A stretch of DNA of 12,108 nt from an uncultured Eubacteriales bacterium. Lineage in GTDB: Bacteria; Bacillota; Clostridia; Oscillospirales; Acutalibacteraceae. How positions within the stretch are numbered: the stretch's first letter is position 1; every line of letters starts with the position of its first letter. Shown piece by piece: positions 1 to 6,706 of the stretch. Where the stretch lies: the NCBI GenBank assembly GCA_900321665.1, contig ONWY01000012.1:1-12108 (forward strand). Direction: 5' to 3'. The notes under the pieces are model-generated. The model saw only the letters and a list, made by a program, of their open reading frames with translations, was not told the DNA's origin and did no database searches. Position numbers and translations under genes: made by a program.

Positions 1-14
1 ATAGTTCCTCCGCC
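1..14 (-). promoter_or_regulatory. Ribosome binding site for the next operon gene, outside the window
   Basis: Read on the minus strand, the bases just after the gltX stop are GGCGGAGGAACTAT. GGAGG is a strong Shine-Dalgarno core followed by only six bases before the window ends. This is the expected spacing for a start codon at or just beyond the edge. It implies that the six-gene minus-strand operon continues and that gltX is not its last gene. The start codon itself cannot be seen. Confidence 0.5.
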
Positions 15-1682
15 TCAGCTTAATTTTTCTATCATTTGCGTGATACGCCGATTCACTTCTTCCTGCCCTAACAGCGCCATAATCGAGCACAAATCGGGGG
101 TATTCCTTCTGCCGGTCACCGCAATGCGGATAATGCCCGAAACATCGCCCACATGCCCTTTAAATGCCTGCGGGTTTTGTTTAAATTCCTTCACATTCGG
201 GGTGAAGCCGAGCGGTGCGCACAGCTCTTTGATTTTGGCAAACCAGGCATCCTTATCATCGGCACTGTCATACACCTCGCGGTACGCCTCCAAAATCGCG
301 CACGCATCCTCCGGCGCAATGTTTTCGGGGATTTCAAAACTGTTTTCATAAAGCGCGGGGAAGAAATAAGCATAATAGGCTTTTACCTCATCCCACTTGG
401 CAATGTCCTTGCGCGGCTTCTTGCCGGTGCGGTCGATATGAAAAATCTTTACCGCAAAATCCGCATCTGCCGCCAACAGGGAATAGAGCTGCGCATCGTA
501 TTGCTGCGCCCAGGCAAGCACCGCTTCATAGACCTTTTGCGCCGAGAAGCGGGAAATCACATTTTTGGAAATATCCTTTAGCTTGGCTAAGTCAAACAGC
601 GCGCCCGAAGCGCTCATTTTCTTTAAATTAAACGGGAATTGCTCCAAAGCCGCACTCGGGTTTGCCCTGCGCCAATCCTCAAAGTTGGAGTTTGCCAAGG
701 TCAGCAGATATTCGTTGACACTCTCGGCAGGGTAGCCCACCTCCGCATAGTAGGTAACGGACGCCTCGGGGTCCTTGCGCTTGGAAAGCTTACGCTTGCC
801 GGTCACATTGCCCGCTTCATCGGTTTCCTCCTTCATAATCGGCGCGATGTGCGCATATTTCGGCACCTTGAAGCCGCAAGCCTCAAACAGCTCGATGTGC
901 ACCGGCACGGAAGCAATCCACTCATCACCCCTGACAATGTGGGTGCTGCGCATCAGGTGGTCGTCCACACAGTGCGCAAAGTGGTAGGTGGGAATGCCGT
1001 CCTGCTTGAGCAACACAATATCCATCACATTCGCAGGCATTTCAATCTTGCCTCTGATAAAATCATCAATGATGATTTTCTTCTCCATGTCGCCCTGCGA
1101 GCGTAGCCTGAGCGTCCACGGCTTGCCTGCAGCCAGGTTCTGCTCGATGTGCTCGAGGCTTAAATTGCGGCACTGCGCCCACTTGCCAAAGTAGCCCTTA
1201 ATCGGCTCCTCCGCCTGCTGCTCTCGGAGCGCGGCGAGTGCCTCCTCCGTGCAAAAGCAGGGGTATGCCAAACCGTTTTTGACCAATTCCTTCGCATAGG
1301 TCCTGTATATCTCGCGGCGCTCGCTCTGGCGGTAGGGACCGTAGTCGCCCTTGTCCTCGCTCTCGCTGATTCTGCCCTCATCGGGCACAATGCCGAAGTG
1401 CTTAAGACCGCTAATAATGCCGCTGATGCCGCCTTCCACCTCGCGCTTTTTGTCGGTATCCTCAATTCTTAAATAAAAGATACCCTTGCTCGCGCGGGCG
1501 GTTCTTGCCGCCACCGTTGCCGCAAACAAGCCGCCCAGGTGCAAAAAGCCGGTCGGGCTGGGCGCAAACCTGGTCACCCGCGCGCCCTCGGGCAGCGCGC
1601 GCAGCGGATACTTGTTTTCATAGTATTCCGGGGTTTTGTCAATCTCCGGAAAGAGTAAATTCGCTAATTTTAAATTGTCCAT
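15..1682 (-). CDS. gltX: Glutamyl-tRNA synthetase (glutamate--tRNA ligase)
   Basis: A class I aminoacyl-tRNA synthetase that charges tRNA-Glu with glutamate in the cytoplasm (and may also charge tRNA-Gln if non-discriminating, which cannot be decided here). The HIGH-type signature is RFAPSPTGFLHLGG (residues 38-51, with HLGG for HIGH), followed by LRIEDTD (71-77). The KMSKS-type loop is KLSKRKD (298-304), and RGDEW (251-255) also fits the catalytic domain. The C-terminal part (about 350-555) fits the helical anticodon-binding region. At 555 residues it is longer than the usual 470-490. There are 37 residues before the first conserved motif, where typical bacterial GluRS starts only a few residues ahead. 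The ATG at 1680-1682 is preceded by GAGG at normal distance and lies 2 bp after the upstream stop, so it is translated as part of the operon. The family call is secure. Confidence 0.96.
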   Translation of the reverse strand: MDNLKLANLLFPEIDKTPEYYENKYPLRALPEGARVTRFAPSPTGFLHLGGLFAATVAARTARASKGIFYLRIEDTDKKREVEGGISGIISGLKHFGIVPDEGRISESEDKGDYGPYRQSERREIYRTYAKELVKNGLAYPCFCTEEALAALREQQAEEPIKGYFGKWAQCRNLSLEHIEQNLAAGKPWTLRLRSQGDMEKKIIIDDFIRGKIEMPANVMDIVLLKQDGIPTYHFAHCVDDHLMRSTHIVRGDEWIASVPVHIELFEACGFKVPKYAHIAPIMKEETDEAGNVTGKRKLSKRKDPEASVTYYAEVGYPAESVNEYLLTLANSNFEDWRRANPSAALEQFPFNLKKMSASGALFDLAKLKDISKNVISRFSAQKVYEAVLAWAQQYDAQLYSLLAADADFAVKIFHIDRTGKKPRKDIAKWDEVKAYYAYFFPALYENSFEIPENIAPEDACAILEAYREVYDSADDKDAWFAKIKELCAPLGFTPNVKEFKQNPQAFKGHVGDVSGIIRIAVTGRRNTPDLCSIMALLGQEEVNRRITQMIEKLS

Positions 1683-1684
1683 GC

Positions 1685-2467
1685 TTACCTCGATAAATAT
1701 AAATCTGTACCCACAAGCTGAAAGCCCATGGATTTTAATACTTGCTTTTCGCCGATAGCGGCGGTGCGGCAGCAGCAGGCATACTTTTTCTTAAGAATGG
1801 CACCCGCAAGCGCCCCTGCCGCCATGTGGGCATAGGTATCCTTCGCCTCGCGGTTGATGGTGTAAATGCCGATTTCCACCATTCTGCCCGCCTTTTCCTC
1901 CACAATTGCCTGTGCCGTGATATCGCCCGCCTCATCGCGCACGATAAAGGCACCGTATTCCTTAATGGAGGCAATGATGCTCTCCTTCGTATGCTTTTTC
2001 ACCGCGGGGGTTTTGGTGCTGCACATCTCCAAAATATCCTGTGCATCGGCAACATGCGCCGGCACCGCTAAATTTTCCTCAAACTCCGGCTCGCGAAAGC
2101 TTCTGGTATTTGCCAAAAACACGCCCAGCTCCTTTTGCGTTCTAAAAAGCGTATGGCGCATAAAATCGCGCACCTTTTTCGCCTCGCCCGTCACGCAGGA
2201 GTAGCCGATAAAATTATCTCTTAAGTAAATGTAAATATCCATGATGTCCACTTCGTTGGACACCGAAAAAACGGTCACCTCGCCATCGGCAACGGAAAAA
2301 ACATACTTGATTTCCCCATCTGCCCAAAAATCCGCATACACATACAGCTCGTCGCTTTCCAAGCCGTATTTATTGATTTTGGAGCAAATGCCGATAGAAT
2401 TAACCAATGTGCTTCTCAAATAGATACCGACCGCCTCGCGGTCCTTATTCATCACGCGTGTAATCAT
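1685..2467 (-). CDS. GNAT-like acetyltransferase domain protein, substrate unknown
   Basis: A 260-residue protein whose C-terminal half (about 130-258) resembles a GNAT N-acetyltransferase. It has a strand ending VEIGIYTI (197-204), then a helix-leading loop NREAKDTYAHMAAGALAGAI (205-224) where the acetyl-CoA pyrophosphate loop would sit, and a C-terminal LKSMGFQLVG (244-253) like the usual 'xxxGF' end of the fold. The loop does not show a clean R/Q-x-x-G-x-G/A signature, so activity is uncertain. The N-terminal ~130 residues look like a separate alpha/beta domain that I do not recognise; some Firmicutes GNAT families have a similar two-part layout. Three consecutive cysteines occur at 231-233. 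Its ATG overlaps the mtnN stop by 4 bp (ATGA), and its own stop lies 2 bp before gltX, so it is translationally coupled on both sides. Substrate and role are unknown. Confidence 0.72.
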   Translation of the reverse strand: MITRVMNKDREAVGIYLRSTLVNSIGICSKINKYGLESDELYVYADFWADGEIKYVFSVADGEVTVFSVSNEVDIMDIYIYLRDNFIGYSCVTGEAKKVRDFMRHTLFRTQKELGVFLANTRSFREPEFEENLAVPAHVADAQDILEMCSTKTPAVKKHTKESIIASIKEYGAFIVRDEAGDITAQAIVEEKAGRMVEIGIYTINREAKDTYAHMAAGALAGAILKKKYACCCRTAAIGEKQVLKSMGFQLVGTDLYLSR

Positions 2468-3153
2468 GCTTCCCCTTCTAAAAAGAGCTTTAGTATCTCC
2501 ATATTTTTTTGATTGACTTTTTCCACAAACTGCTCGAAGGACTCCTGTGCCGCCTCATCGCCGTTATCGGAAATCGAGCGCAGGATGACAAACGGCACGC
2601 CGTTGGCGCTCGCCGCGTGCGCAATCGCGCCGCCCTCCATCTCCACCGCCTCGGCGTGGAAATGGTTTTTGATATCCGCCTTTTTCACCGGGTCGCACAA
2701 AAATTGGTCGCCGGTGGCAACGGTGCCGATTCTTGTGTGCACCCCAAGGCGCTGCGCAATGGCACTGATTTTTCGGGTATACGCCTTGTCCGCTTGCATA
2801 TAGACCATATTCAAGCCGTCAATATACCCGCGCTCGTCATCGAGCGGGCCGTAATCCAAATCATGCTCCACCGCATCGCCGGCAAGCACAATATCGCCCA
2901 CTTGAATGCCATCGCCCACACCGGCAGCACAGCCGGTATTGATAATCAGGCGCGGCGCATAGGCATGAATCATATTTTGTGTGCACAGCGCGGCATTGAC
3001 CTTGCCGATACCGCTCTTTGCCACCACCACCTCTTTGCCGAACAAAATGCCGCGGCAAAATACGGTGGTGCCGATGGTCTGCGCCTGCTTGTTTTCCATT
3101 TTTGCTTTAAGGCCGTTGACCTCGCTATCCATCGCTCCGATAATTCCTATCAA
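2464..3153 (-). CDS. mtnN: 5'-methylthioadenosine/S-adenosylhomocysteine nucleosidase
   Basis: Cleaves the glycosidic bond of methylthioadenosine and S-adenosylhomocysteine, releasing adenine. It detoxifies by-products of SAM-dependent reactions and feeds methionine salvage and autoinducer-2 precursor formation. The 229-residue length is typical. Family marks are IGIIGAMDSEV (2-12, with Glu11 in the place of the catalytic Glu12 of E. coli), SGIGKVNAA (47-55), INTGCAAG (71-78), VATGDQF (145-151), AVEMEGGAIAHA (169-180, holding the ribose-binding Met-Glu pair) and SISDNGD (193-199, with Asp196 as the catalytic Asp). The start codon is TTG (3151-3153), backed by AAGGAG eight bases upstream; the next residues MIGIIGAM match the normal family N-terminus. 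It begins 29 bp after the PBP stop and overlaps the next gene by 4 bp. SAM-dependent RlmB is encoded nearby, but there is no evidence of a direct link. Confidence 0.95.
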   Translation of the reverse strand: MIGIIGAMDSEVNGLKAKMENKQAQTIGTTVFCRGILFGKEVVVAKSGIGKVNAALCTQNMIHAYAPRLIINTGCAAGVGDGIQVGDIVLAGDAVEHDLDYGPLDDERGYIDGLNMVYMQADKAYTRKISAIAQRLGVHTRIGTVATGDQFLCDPVKKADIKNHFHAEAVEMEGGAIAHAASANGVPFVILRSISDNGDEAAQESFEQFVEKVNQKNMEILKLFLEGEA

Positions 3154-3182
3154 TTTTCTATCTCCTTATCTTGGGTTTTACT

Positions 3183-4565
3183 TTATGATTCGCTGTCCAC
3201 CAGCGCACCGACCACCTGTGCCGCCACGGGGAGCGCTACCTCCGAGCCGGAGCCGCCCTCCTCGACAATCACCGCAAAGGCATAGGGGTACTGCTCGTTG
3301 TCCAAAAAACCGGTGAACCAAGCGTGGGGTGTTTTGTCGGGGTCGGTCTCCGCCGTGCCCGATTTGCCGCAGGGGTTCATCCCGTCTTTAAAATACCAAT
3401 CGCCGTATTGCACCTCGAAATTGTTGCGCAGCAGGCTTTTTACCTCGCGCGCGGTTTCCTCGCTCAGCGCTCTTTTGCCCTCCTTCGCAGAGGCGGTTTC
3501 CTGCACAAAGCCGGAAGCCGAGGTCACCTTTTGCACCAAATACGGCTCTACCGGCACGCCGCCGTTGGCAATCGCTCCCATAATGCGCGTTTGCAACAGC
3601 GGGGTCACCAGGGTCGTGGATTGCCCGATACCTGCCCAGCCGAGCTCCAGCGCATCATCCTTTGCGGCTTTGATGGTGGAGGTGTAAACCCCGAGCTTGC
3701 CGAGGGTGACTTTTTGGTTATAGCCGAAGCTTTCGGCGGTTTTTTGCAGCGCATCGGCGCCCACATCGTTGGCAATCTCAGCAAACGCGGCATTGCAGCT
3801 CTTTGCCAAGGCTTCCTTCATCTGCAAGCTGCCGTGCTCGCTCATGCACTTGACATCGCCGTATGAAGTGTGGTATGCCCCGTCGCAATAAAAGTCTTTT
3901 TCCGTTTCCCCTTTGCCGCTGTCAATCGCAGCCGCCGCCGTTATCACCTTAAAGGTGGAACCGGGCGGGTACAGCCCCATGTTGACACGGTTGATATACA
4001 CGCCGTCATACGCATCGTTATCATCTATATCCTCCGGGATATTCTGCGGGTCATAGGTCGGGGTGGAAACGCTGACAAGCACCGCGCCGGTTTTGTAGTT
4101 GTAAACACACACGGCGCCCTTTCTGCCGCCAAGCGCTTCATATGCCGCCTTGCACGCGGCGGATTTCACACTCAGGTTGACCTCGCTCCCCTGCTCAAAA
4201 TTGCTTAGCTCCCACACACCCATGATGCTGTTGTAGCCGGAAAGGTTGGTGCGGTATTGGTTTTGAATGGAGGAAGCAATATAGCCGTAGTTATCGCCGA
4301 CCACGTGCAACAGCGCGCTTCTGACCTCGCTGTCCTCGTGGAAGGTTCTGGAGCCGTCCTTCGTCGCGCACAAAATATTGCCGTCTGCATCGGTGATGTT
4401 GCCGGCGCCAATCAGCGTGCCGTTTAAATACAGGTGCGCATTTCTCGACGAGGTCGCCCAGGTGCTCCCTTGGGTGATAATGCCAAACAGCAGGAATGCC
4501 GCTCCCGCAAGCGAAAGCGCAATAAATATCCACATTATCTTAATTCTGTTGGATGCACTTTTCAT
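3183..4565 (-). CDS. Class B penicillin-binding protein (peptidoglycan D,D-transpeptidase), PbpA-like
   Basis: A membrane-anchored transpeptidase that cross-links peptidoglycan outside the membrane. One N-terminal membrane segment (about 11-31) is followed by a short pedestal region with AGNITDADGNILCAT (54-68), the counterpart of the conserved 'RGxIxDRNGxxLA' box of class B PBPs. The transpeptidase domain runs from about 148 to the end. Its active-site motifs are all present: SxxK as STFK (Ser203 nucleophile, Lys206), SxN as SCN (256-258) and KTG as KSGTAE (401-406). At 460 residues it is short, like actinobacterial PbpA rather than the longer FtsI or PBP2 forms with PASTA domains. The gene starts with ATG overlapping the SEDS stop by 4 bp (ATGA), so the two proteins are probably made together. 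This is the usual arrangement for a SEDS polymerase and its cognate bPBP. Whether it acts in elongation, division or sporulation cannot be told from sequence. Confidence 0.93.
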   Translation of the reverse strand: MKSASNRIKIMWIFIALSLAGAAFLLFGIITQGSTWATSSRNAHLYLNGTLIGAGNITDADGNILCATKDGSRTFHEDSEVRSALLHVVGDNYGYIASSIQNQYRTNLSGYNSIMGVWELSNFEQGSEVNLSVKSAACKAAYEALGGRKGAVCVYNYKTGAVLVSVSTPTYDPQNIPEDIDDNDAYDGVYINRVNMGLYPPGSTFKVITAAAAIDSGKGETEKDFYCDGAYHTSYGDVKCMSEHGSLQMKEALAKSCNAAFAEIANDVGADALQKTAESFGYNQKVTLGKLGVYTSTIKAAKDDALELGWAGIGQSTTLVTPLLQTRIMGAIANGGVPVEPYLVQKVTSASGFVQETASAKEGKRALSEETAREVKSLLRNNFEVQYGDWYFKDGMNPCGKSGTAETDPDKTPHAWFTGFLDNEQYPYAFAVIVEEGGSGSEVALPVAAQVVGALVDSES

Positions 4566-5860
4566 TTTTTCTTAATCTCCCCGTAAGTGGTAAGGTAGGT
4601 TCTGGCATCTCCCGCTTTGATAAAGGCAAGCAGCGCCCAGCACGAAATCATGGAGGAACCGCCCCTCGAAACAAAGGGTAACGTGACACCGGTAAAAGGA
4701 ATCACATCCGTCACACCGAAAATATTAATGCTCGCCTGGAACAGCAGCAGCCCTGCCGCCGCCGTTGCCGCGATGGAATAAAAGGTCGAGCGAGAGGTGC
4801 GCGCATTGTTGATGGCATACACCGCAAACAGCACAAAGCAGGCGAGCACCGCAAGGCCTGTGATAACGCCCATCTCTTCGCACACGACACCGAAAATCAA
4901 GTCCGTAGAGGAGAAGATTACCTTGCGCACATTGCCCTGCCCGAGCCCCAAGCCGAACAAGCCGCCGGAGGCGATGCCGATGAGCACCCTTGTCTGCTGG
5001 AAGCCCTTGCCGTCAATCAACTCGGGCTCCCACACATGGCGCCAGGTTGCCAAGCGGTTTTTGACAGTGGATTTAAACATCGCAATCAACCAACCGCCCA
5101 AGCCTGCCGAAGCAAGCGCCAAGGCGATGGTGCGGATATCTCCCGAGCGCATAAACGCAATCAGCAGGAAGGTCAAGAAGAAAATGACCGCCGTACCGAA
5201 ATCGCGCAGAATGAACAGCACGCCCACACACGCTGCGGAAAAGCCGATAAACATATATAAATTTTTGGAGGTTTGCAGCTTTTCGAGCGTTGCCGCGCCG
5301 ACAAACACAAAAATCACCTTCACAAATTCGCTCGGTTGAATGGAAACGGCATTGCCGATCACAATCCAATTTCGCGCGCCGTTGATATCGGAGCCGAGGA
5401 AAATATTGGCGACCAATATCAAAATTGCCAAAATGCCGAGCGGAAGCCGCAGCTTCATCGCGCGCTCACTGTCGCCCAAAATCCAAACCAGCACCCCGAA
5501 ACCGATAAGCCCGAGCACAAACGCAGCCGTTTGCACCAAGAGCCCGTCGGGCTTTGCGGAGCCGATGGCGGCGATGCCGATGCCGCTAAGCAAAAAGCCA
5601 ATCAGCTCAATTTCAAAATTGCGCCGCTTGGCAAACGCACGCATCACAATCACATAAACCCATTCCGCCGCCAGAAAGACACCGAAATAGATTAACATCG
5701 TGTAATTGATTTCAAGCTCCTTGATGTTGGTAATCGCGAGCTGTGAAAACATATACACCTGGTATGCTGTCAGCAAGAGCAGCATCGGAATGGTTTTCAG
5801 AGGGCGGCGCTTGTGCGGCCGCTTCATTTTCAGCGCCTTGTCTTCGCTTCGCTTAGCCAC
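4562..5860 (-). CDS. SEDS-family peptidoglycan glycosyltransferase (FtsW/RodA/SpoVE type)
   Basis: An integral-membrane polymerase that builds glycan strands from lipid II with a partner class B PBP. Family motifs, counted from the start chosen here (432 residues), are NGARNWI (160-166), QPSEFVKV (175-182), RDFGTA (219-224), TDLIFGVVCEE (319-329) and TGVTLPFVSRGGSS (390-403). Asp320 in the TD-IF motif is the likely catalytic Asp of the large extracellular loop. About ten hydrophobic segments follow a basic N-terminus. Start choice: the longest frame begins at a GTG (5864-5866) only one base after AGGAGG, which is too close. The second GTG at 5858-5860 lies seven bases after AGGAGG (5868-5873), so I place the start there. 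The gene then overlaps the FHA stop by 8 bp. The sequence does not separate FtsW from RodA or SpoVE; neighbours resembling actinobacterial fha-rodA-pbpA slightly favour RodA-like. Confidence 0.93.
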   Translation of the reverse strand: MAKRSEDKALKMKRPHKRRPLKTIPMLLLLTAYQVYMFSQLAITNIKELEINYTMLIYFGVFLAAEWVYVIVMRAFAKRRNFEIELIGFLLSGIGIAAIGSAKPDGLLVQTAAFVLGLIGFGVLVWILGDSERAMKLRLPLGILAILILVANIFLGSDINGARNWIVIGNAVSIQPSEFVKVIFVFVGAATLEKLQTSKNLYMFIGFSAACVGVLFILRDFGTAVIFFLTFLLIAFMRSGDIRTIALALASAGLGGWLIAMFKSTVKNRLATWRHVWEPELIDGKGFQQTRVLIGIASGGLFGLGLGQGNVRKVIFSSTDLIFGVVCEEMGVITGLAVLACFVLFAVYAINNARTSRSTFYSIAATAAAGLLLFQASINIFGVTDVIPFTGVTLPFVSRGGSSMISCWALLAFIKAGDARTYLTTYGEIKKK

Positions 5861-6605
5861 GCGCACCCCTCCTCTCGCTGTCTCGATAATCTCTAAACAT
5901 AAAGGTGTGGGTATTAATCATAATTTTATCGCCGTCGCTGACCGGCTCGGAGCCGTGCACGCGGTAGCCGTTGACACCGACACCGGTTTCGGAATCATTG
6001 TCGGTCACAACCCAGCCTTCATCCGTGTATTGCACCAGCGCATGCAGCCTTGAAACCATTCGGTCCTCAATCACCACATCGCAGCTTTCATTCCTGCCGA
6101 TGCTCAGCCTGCCGCCGGTAATTGCATATTCATAATCGGTCGCGAGGTTGATAAGCCCCGCCTTTGCCTTCACCGCGGGCGCCGCCTGCGAGGCGGCACC
6201 GGCCTCTCGGCTTGCGTGAGGCGCAATAAAGCTGTATTCCACCCCGCCGATGCCAATCACATCGCCATGATAAATGCGCACCGCGCCCTCGGTCTTTTCA
6301 CCGTTGACAAAGGTGCCGGTTTTAGAATCGGTATCGGTAATAAACCAACCCTTCTTGCGCCGGGAAATCACGGCATGGGAGCGGCTCGCCAAATTGCTCG
6401 CGAGCTGAATATCGCTGCTCTTGGCTCTGCCCAAGGAGGTTTCATAGGTGCTGATGGCTAACTTTTTGCCGCTCTCGCGGTTAATCAATACCGCCTTCGG
6501 CTTGCCTGCCGGTCGCATGGAAAAGAGCGAAATAAAGCAGCGCACGATAATAAATATCGCCACAAGGCATAAAATGATTTGAGGTAAATAGAGAACTAAT
6601 TTCAA
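5853..6605 (-). CDS. Membrane-anchored protein with two FHA domains
   Basis: FHA domains bind phosphothreonine, so this protein probably docks partners phosphorylated by a Ser/Thr kinase at the inner face of the membrane. One N-terminal membrane segment (about 4-29) is followed by FHA domain 1 (about 37-128), with GR (59-60), SRSHA (74-78), TDTDSKTGTFVNG (90-102) and a closing DVIGIG (115-120). An Ala/Glu-rich linker (129-147) leads to FHA domain 2 (about 150-238), with SIGR (168-171), SRLHA (185-189), TDNDSETG (201-208) and VNG (211-213). Both domains keep the phosphothreonine-binding Arg, Ser and Asn positions. The start is TTG (6603-6605), preceded by AAGGAG six to seven bases upstream; no ATG gives a full FHA1 with its membrane anchor. 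It is first in an operon with the SEDS and PBP genes, so control of cell-wall synthesis is the likely role. No kinase or phosphatase lies in the window. Confidence 0.9.
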   Translation of the reverse strand: MKLVLYLPQIILCLVAIFIIVRCFISLFSMRPAGKPKAVLINRESGKKLAISTYETSLGRAKSSDIQLASNLASRSHAVISRRKKGWFITDTDSKTGTFVNGEKTEGAVRIYHGDVIGIGGVEYSFIAPHASREAGAASQAAPAVKAKAGLINLATDYEYAITGGRLSIGRNESCDVVIEDRMVSRLHALVQYTDEGWVVTDNDSETGVGVNGYRVHGSEPVSDGDKIMINTHTFMFRDYRDSERRGARG

Positions 6606-6621
6606 GATTTTCTCCTTTTTC

Positions 6622-6636
6622 TAACGGTAGCCGTTA
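6622..6636. promoter_or_regulatory. Perfect 15-bp inverted repeat in the leader of the FHA operon
   Basis: TAACGG-TAG-CCGTTA: two 6-bp arms around a 3-bp centre, lying just upstream of the AAGGAG of the FHA gene. It could be an operator half-site pair or a small hairpin in the 5' leader. A weak -10-like TATAAG (6655-6650, minus strand) lies upstream, without a convincing -35 element, so the promoter of this operon is not firmly placed. Confidence 0.4.
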
Positions 6637-6659
6637 CAAAATCTTTTTACTTATATCGG

Positions 6660-6682
6660 AAGCGAGCATGCTCGCTTTTTTT
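6660..6682 (+). terminator. Terminator-like palindrome with T-tract on the plus strand
   Basis: An 18-bp perfect palindrome, AAGCGAGCATGCTCGCTT (6660-6677), runs into seven T residues (6676-6682) on the plus strand, the shape of an intrinsic terminator (6-7-bp GC-rich stem, CATG loop). All genes on either side are on the minus strand, so it does not end any visible gene. It could stop antisense transcription, or it could be a protein-binding palindrome upstream of the FHA operon. Confidence 0.4.
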
Positions 6683-6706
6683 CAAAAACACTTCCACGAC
6701 TGATAT

